64,000 nt of DNA from Flavobacteriales bacterium UBA972 (GTDB lineage: Bacteria; Bacteroidota; Bacteroidia; Flavobacteriales; Schleiferiaceae), in assembly GCA_002292855.1 (NCBI GenBank), contig DBBY01000002.1, positions 32,293 through 96,292 of the forward strand. The letters run 5' to 3'. How positions within the stretch are numbered: the stretch's first letter is position 1; each line of letters starts with the position of its first letter. Under the pieces are notes generated by a model. The model saw only the letters and a program-made list of their open reading frames with translations. It was not told the origin of the DNA and made no database searches. Positions 60,036-64,000 of this stretch are shown here, piece by piece. Made by a program: the position numbers and the translations under genes.

Positions 60036-62576
60036 CTATTCAACCGCCTCAGAGCCTGATTCGGGACCTAATTCAGGGCCTAGTTCAGAGCCTAATTCGG
60101 GAACGGTCGGATCTTCAATGCCCAATTCAATGAGCACTTCAGTAGCCGGAACCTTGGCAACGGATGCAATAGACTCTCCTGACTTGAGGTTAATAAGCCG
60201 CACGCCTTGCGTAGCACGACCCATAACTCTAAGATCTGCCGCAGCCATGCGAATCATGATTCCGCGCTTGGTGGTAATCATCAAGTCCTCTTCGTCAGTA
60301 ATGTACTTAATGGCAATAACGTCTCCCGTCTTTTCGGTCACGTTCAGGGTTTTAACCCCCTTGCCTCCGCGGTTGGTAATCCGGTAATCCTCAACTAGGG
60401 TGCGCTTGCCGTAGCCATTCTCGCTTACAATGAGGATGGAATCCTGATCGCTTGAGGCGCAGACCATGCCCACCACCTCGTCGTTGTCGGTGTCCAGGGC
60501 CATAGCGCGGACTCCTGAAGCATTGCGGCCCATAGGTCGAACCTTGGCTTCAGGGAAGCGAATAGCTTTACCGCTGCGCACCGCCATTACAATTTCATTG
60601 GTTCCGTCGGTCAGGCGGGCTTCGAGCAATCGATCGCCATCGCGAACGCCTATAGCGTTAATTCCGTTGGCCCTTGGACGACTGTAGGCATTCAATGAGG
60701 TCTTCTTGATAATGCCCTTCGAGGTACATAAAACCACAAAATGACTGTTTACATAGGCCTCGTCCTTCAAATCACGAGTATTCACATAGGCTCTGACCTT
60801 GTCGTCGCTCGGCAAATTGATTAGGTTGACAATGGCCTTGCCCTTGCTCGTGCGGTTGCCTTCGGGAATTTCATAAACCCGCAGCCAAAAACAGCGTCCG
60901 AGTTCGGTGAACAGGAGTAAATAATTGTGGTTGGTCGCTACAAAGACCTGCTCAATAAAGTCTTCGTCCCTGGTGGTTGCTCCGCGAGAGCCTACCCCTC
61001 CCCGACTCTGGGTCTTGTATTCTGATAATGCGGTGCGCTTGACGTAGCCCAAATGAGAAATGGTAATAACCACCTCTTCGTCGGCTATCATGTCTTCCAT
61101 GCGCATGTCTCCGCCGGCAAAATCAATAAGGGTCCGGCGCTCGTCACCAAACTTATCGCGGACTTCAATTAACTCGTCCTTAATAATTTGCATTCTAAGG
61201 TCAAGCTCGTTGAGTATGCGGTTGTAGTAGGCAATTTGCTCCATCAACTCGTTGTACTCTGCCTTTAGTTTGTCGCGCTCTAGGCCGGTCAGCTTTTGGA
61301 GTCGCAGGTCGAGAATGGCCTTAGCCTGAAGCTCGCTTAGGCCAAACTGGCTCATGAGACCGTCCTTGGCCAATTCCACCGTCTGGCTCGCGCGAATAAG
61401 TTTGATTACGGCGTCGAGCTGGTCGATGGCAATGAGCAAGCCCTCTAGAATGTGCGCACGCTTCTGCGCCTCCGAAAGGTCGTAGCGGGAACGTCGTACG
61501 ACTACCTCATGGCGGTGATCCACAAAGTGGCCAATCATCTCCTTGAGATTCAGCATCATCGGGCGTCCGTGCACCAGGGCAATGTTGTTAACGCTAAAGC
61601 TTGACTGCAGCTGGGTGTACTTGTAGAGCTTGTTGAGCACTACGTTGGGCACCGCATCGCGCTTGCAGACATAAACAATGCGCATTCCGTTGCGGTCTGA
61701 CTCGTCACGAATGTCGGCAATGCCGTCGAGCTTTTTATCGTCGACCAAATCAGCGGTCTTCTTAATCATGTCGGCCTTATTGACCTGGTAGGGAATCTCC
61801 GAAACAATGATGCAGTCGCGTCCGTTGACCTCCTCAATGTGAGCCTTGGCGCGAAGCACAATACGTCCACGGCCCGTTTCAAAAGCCTCGCGCACTCCAT
61901 CGTAGCCATAAATGGTACCTCCTGTGGGGAAGTCGGGGGCCGAAATATGAGCCATTAAGCCAAGGATGTCAATATCCTTGTTCTCGATATAGGCTACGGT
62001 TGCATTGATGGCCTCCGTAAGGTTGTGCGGAGGCATGTTGGTGGCCATTCCCACAGCAATACCCGAAGCTCCATTGACCAGAAGCGCTGGAATGCGGGTT
62101 GGCATGACCGTAGGCTCCATTCTAGAGTCGTCGTAGTTTAGCTTAAAATCAACGGTTTCTTTATCGATGTCCCGCACGAGTTCCTCAGTGATTTTGCGCA
62201 TGCGCACCTCGGTATACCTCATTGCCGCAGGGGAATCTCCGTCCATGGAGCCAAAGTTTCCTTGGCCGTCCACCAGCATGTAGCGAAGGCTCCATTCCTG
62301 GGCCATGCGCACAATGGTATCATAAATTGCAGAATCGCCGTGGGGGTGGTACTTACCCATTACCTCACCTACTACTAATGCGGATTTTTTATAGGCCTTG
62401 TAGGAATGGTTCCCCATCTCATTCATGCCAAAGAGCACGCGGCGGTGAACGGGCTTCAGGCCGTCTCGCACGTCAGGAAGTGCACGAGAAACAATTACCG
62501 ACATGGAGTAGTCGATGTAGGAGGTTTTCATTTCCTCCTCGATGTTTATAGGTATAATGCGTTCGCCTTCGGCCAT
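60036..62576 (-). CDS. gyrA: DNA gyrase subunit A
   Basis: This 846-residue subunit of gyrase breaks and rejoins DNA through the tyrosine in [10 protein letters not shown]. The opening [37 protein letters not shown] and [18 protein letters not shown] are highly conserved, and the quinolone-determining segment [17 protein letters not shown] shows Ser and Asp at the usual positions. The C-terminal pinwheel wraps DNA; its GyrA box is divergent (KTQSRGGVG). The protein ends in an acidic tail of repeated Glu-Leu-Gly-(Ser/Pro) units. A promoter element lies 25 bases upstream. Confidence 0.98.
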   Translation of the reverse strand: MAEGERIIPINIEEEMKTSYIDYSMSVIVSRALPDVRDGLKPVHRRVLFGMNEMGNHSYKAYKKSALVVGEVMGKYHPHGDSAIYDTIVRMAQEWSLRYMLVDGQGNFGSMDGDSPAAMRYTEVRMRKITEELVRDIDKETVDFKLNYDDSRMEPTVMPTRIPALLVNGASGIAVGMATNMPPHNLTEAINATVAYIENKDIDILGLMAHISAPDFPTGGTIYGYDGVREAFETGRGRIVLRAKAHIEEVNGRDCIIVSEIPYQVNKADMIKKTADLVDDKKLDGIADIRDESDRNGMRIVYVCKRDAVPNVVLNKLYKYTQLQSSFSVNNIALVHGRPMMLNLKEMIGHFVDHRHEVVVRRSRYDLSEAQKRAHILEGLLIAIDQLDAVIKLIRASQTVELAKDGLMSQFGLSELQAKAILDLRLQKLTGLERDKLKAEYNELMEQIAYYNRILNELDLRMQIIKDELIEVRDKFGDERRTLIDFAGGDMRMEDMIADEEVVITISHLGYVKRTALSEYKTQSRGGVGSRGATTRDEDFIEQVFVATNHNYLLLFTELGRCFWLRVYEIPEGNRTSKGKAIVNLINLPSDDKVRAYVNTRDLKDEAYVNSHFVVLCTSKGIIKKTSLNAYSRPRANGINAIGVRDGDRLLEARLTDGTNEIVMAVRSGKAIRFPEAKVRPMGRNASGVRAMALDTDNDEVVGMVCASSDQDSILIVSENGYGKRTLVEDYRITNRGGKGVKTLNVTEKTGDVIAIKYITDEEDLMITTKRGIMIRMAAADLRVMGRATQGVRLINLKSGESIASVAKVPATEVLIELGIEDPTVPELGSELGPELGPESGSEAVE

Positions 62577-62601
62577 AATGTCAGTTCGCTAGAGTAATTC
62601 C

Positions 62602-62609
62602 CAAATTTA
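62602..62609 (-). promoter_or_regulatory. -7 promoter element for gyrA (TAAATTTG)
   Basis: Exact TAnnTTTG on the minus strand, 25 bases before the gyrA ATG, in the 162-base divergent region shared with clpC. Confidence 0.58.
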
Positions 62610-62738
62610 CGATTTTAGAGCTGCTCAATAGTCCGCAGTTGGCTAGTTTTTATGTGCTTTTATGCACATTTTGATGTTTATAAATATGATTTGCACCTTG
62701 GCTACCGCACTTGGCACAGCATTCGTTACTTTGGAGTC

Positions 62739-64000
62739 ATGGACGAGAATTTTTCACCCCGAGTTAAGGACGTTATAGGCTACAGCAAAGAAGAGGCCTT
62801 GCGCCTTGGGCACGACAGCATTGGCACGGAGCATCTGGTGCTCGGCTTAATCCGTGAAGGGGCAGGTTCCGCAATTGAACTGCTTCAAGTGCTTAACATT
62901 AACCTTCAGGAGGTGCGGGTTAAGATTGAGGCCTTGCATCAAGCCATCGAAAATCCGTCGCTGAGTCGCAAGAATATTCCCCTGACTCGCCAGGCCGAGA
63001 AGGCGCTCAAGACGACCTTTTTAGAAGCCAAACTCTACGGAAGTCCCATCATTCGCACGGCGCATTTGCTGCTTTGCATCCTTCGCAACGACAACGACCC
63101 GGTGGCTGCAGTACTGCGCGGATTTGGCATAGACTACGAAACCCTCAAAAGCGAGTACCAGAACCGGTTTATGGAAGACCACAAACCCGACCGGGGCTCC
63201 ACCAATCCTTCGGCCGCTATGAGTGGCGACGAAGAAGAAGATGAACCGTTTCGCGCCGGCGGATCAAAGGCCTCTAAAACCGGCGATAGCAAGAGCAAAA
63301 CTCCTGTTTTAGACAATTTTGGCCGAGACCTTACCAAACTTGCCGAAGAAGACAAGCTCGATCCGGTAGTAGGACGAGAGAAAGAAATTGAGCGGGTAAG
63401 CCAAATTCTAAGCCGCCGCAAAAAGAACAATCCCCTGCTCATTGGAGAGCCGGGCGTGGGTAAATCCGCAATTGCTGAAGGTTTGGCTCTTAAAATTGTT
63501 CAGAAAGAGGTTAGCCGGGTCCTGTTTGGCAAGCGTGTAGTCACTCTAGACCTCGCAAGCCTAGTCGCGGGCACCAAATACCGTGGCCAGTTCGAAGAGC
63601 GCATGAAGGCCTTGATGAATGAACTCGAGAAAAATGACGACATCATTCTGTTCATCGATGAAATCCATACCATTGTTGGGGCTGGCGGAGCAACCGGATC
63701 CCTGGATGCCAGTAATATGTTTAAGCCGGCCTTGGCGCGTGGTGAAATCCAGTGTATTGGAGCGACCACCTTTGATGAGTACCGTCAGTACATCGAGAAG
63801 GACGGAGCGCTTGAGCGCAGGTTTCAAAAAGTTTTGGTGGACCCCCCTAGCCCAGAGGTTACCCTGCAGATTCTGCAAAACCTCAAGCCGAAGTACGAGG
63901 AGCATCATAACGTGACCTACACCGACGAAGCCTTGGCGGCCTGTGTGGCCTTGACGGTCCGGTACGTTCCCGATCGCTTCTTGCCCGACAAGGCAATCGA
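62739..64000 (+). CDS. clpC: ATP-dependent Clp protease ATP-binding subunit ClpC, N-terminal part
   Basis: The frame is open to the window edge, giving the first 420 residues of a class I Clp/Hsp100 unfoldase. The N domain has the duplicated helical repeat ([48 protein letters not shown]). After a charged linker the first AAA module has Walker [14 protein letters not shown] and Walker [17 protein letters not shown]. ClpC feeds unfolded proteins to ClpP. A TACTTTG just upstream of the ATG (62727-62733) is a weak promoter candidate. The divergent arrangement with gyrA is common in Bacteroidota. Confidence 0.96.
   Translation, partial: MDENFSPRVKDVIGYSKEEALRLGHDSIGTEHLVLGLIREGAGSAIELLQVLNINLQEVRVKIEALHQAIENPSLSRKNIPLTRQAEKALKTTFLEAKLYGSPIIRTAHLLLCILRNDNDPVAAVLRGFGIDYETLKSEYQNRFMEDHKPDRGSTNPSAAMSGDEEEDEPFRAGGSKASKTGDSKSKTPVLDNFGRDLTKLAEEDKLDPVVGREKEIERVSQILSRRKKNNPLLIGEPGVGKSAIAEGLALKIVQKEVSRVLFGKRVVTLDLASLVAGTKYRGQFEERMKALMNELEKNDDIILFIDEIHTIVGAGGATGSLDASNMFKPALARGEIQCIGATTFDEYRQYIEKDGALERRFQKVLVDPPSPEVTLQILQNLKPKYEEHHNVTYTDEALAACVALTVRYVPDRFLPDKAI

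Noticed and set aside
1..64000. CRISPR arrays, tRNA or rRNA genes, insertion sequences, prophage
   Set aside because: Reading both strands showed no spaced direct-repeat arrays, no cloverleaf-like sequence with TTCRA arm, no transposase or phage structural proteins.

Overview
The window is a gene-dense stretch of a Bacteroidota chromosome, most likely from an aerobic, aquatic Flavobacteriales-like lineage of fairly high GC for that group (by eye, mid 50s percent). The evidence is the gene set (BtuB/BtuG-type B12 uptake, OstA-like protein, PD40/OmpA protein, a RibB carrying a degenerate GTP cyclohydrolase II half, the clpC-gyrA-TPR neighbourhood) and promoters of the Bacteroidota type, with -7 element TAnnTTTG. 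Placement is inferred from family resemblance; no marker-gene search could be run. Sixty-one protein genes were found. Two are cut by the window edges: an ettA 3' end at the left and a clpC 5' end at the right. No rRNA, tRNA, CRISPR array or insertion sequence was seen.

Layout. 1-2.9 kb: ettA, hisS and two small envelope genes. 2.95-7.2 kb: a tightly overlapped light-repair operon (SDR, flavin reductase, DUF2256, FeS photolyase, Cry-DASH). 7.2-11.8 kb: hutH, then tsaD-rimB-like-rimK-rsmE on the minus strand. 11.9-15.7 kb: tamB. 15.7-23.6 kb: a minus-strand operon ftsK-lolA-lptF/G-two glycosyltransferases-ribB. 23.6-26.3 kb: arginase-argS. 26.4-31.5 kb: C1 peptidase, 3-hydroxyacyl-CoA dehydrogenase, sugar transferase, a lipoprotein and pcm. 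31.5-33.9 kb: smpB, pyrD and an HMG-CoA-lyase-like gene. 33.9-37.7 kb: a cobalamin locus (riboswitch, BtuB-like receptor, BtuG-like propeller lipoprotein, and a convergent DUF6580-like membrane protein). 37.7-44.5 kb: MazG-like, OstA-like, purA, fur, OmpA/PD40, TIGR02757 and lolD. 44.6-50.6 kb: sucC, pnuC, a small hydrolase/DUF2452/SRPBCC/HTH operon, PhoD-like, M14 peptidase and ssb. 50.7-58.4 kb: a Zn-ribbon protein, BaiN, then a LexA-like/DinB/YedK/DnaE mutagenesis cassette. 58.6-64 kb: TPR protein, gyrA and clpC.

Two signals stand out. First, the four-gene cassette at 52.4-58.4 kb looks like a self-contained, damage-inducible translesion system: a LexA/UmuD-like S24 regulator with a likely self-cleavage site, a Y-family polymerase, an abasic-site DNA-protein crosslink enzyme and a second C-family polymerase with a degraded PHP domain. 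A shared TAACTATAT motif lies upstream of the regulator and of the YedK gene. Second, many genes carry a TAnnTTTG -7 element ending exactly 4-6 bases before the start codon, which predicts widespread leaderless mRNAs.

The genome is very compact. Same-strand neighbours often overlap as ATGA, GTGA, TTGA or TAGTG, and convergent genes overlap by 4 to 61 bases. Several starts were moved inward from the longest open frame on the basis of these overlaps and the promoters.
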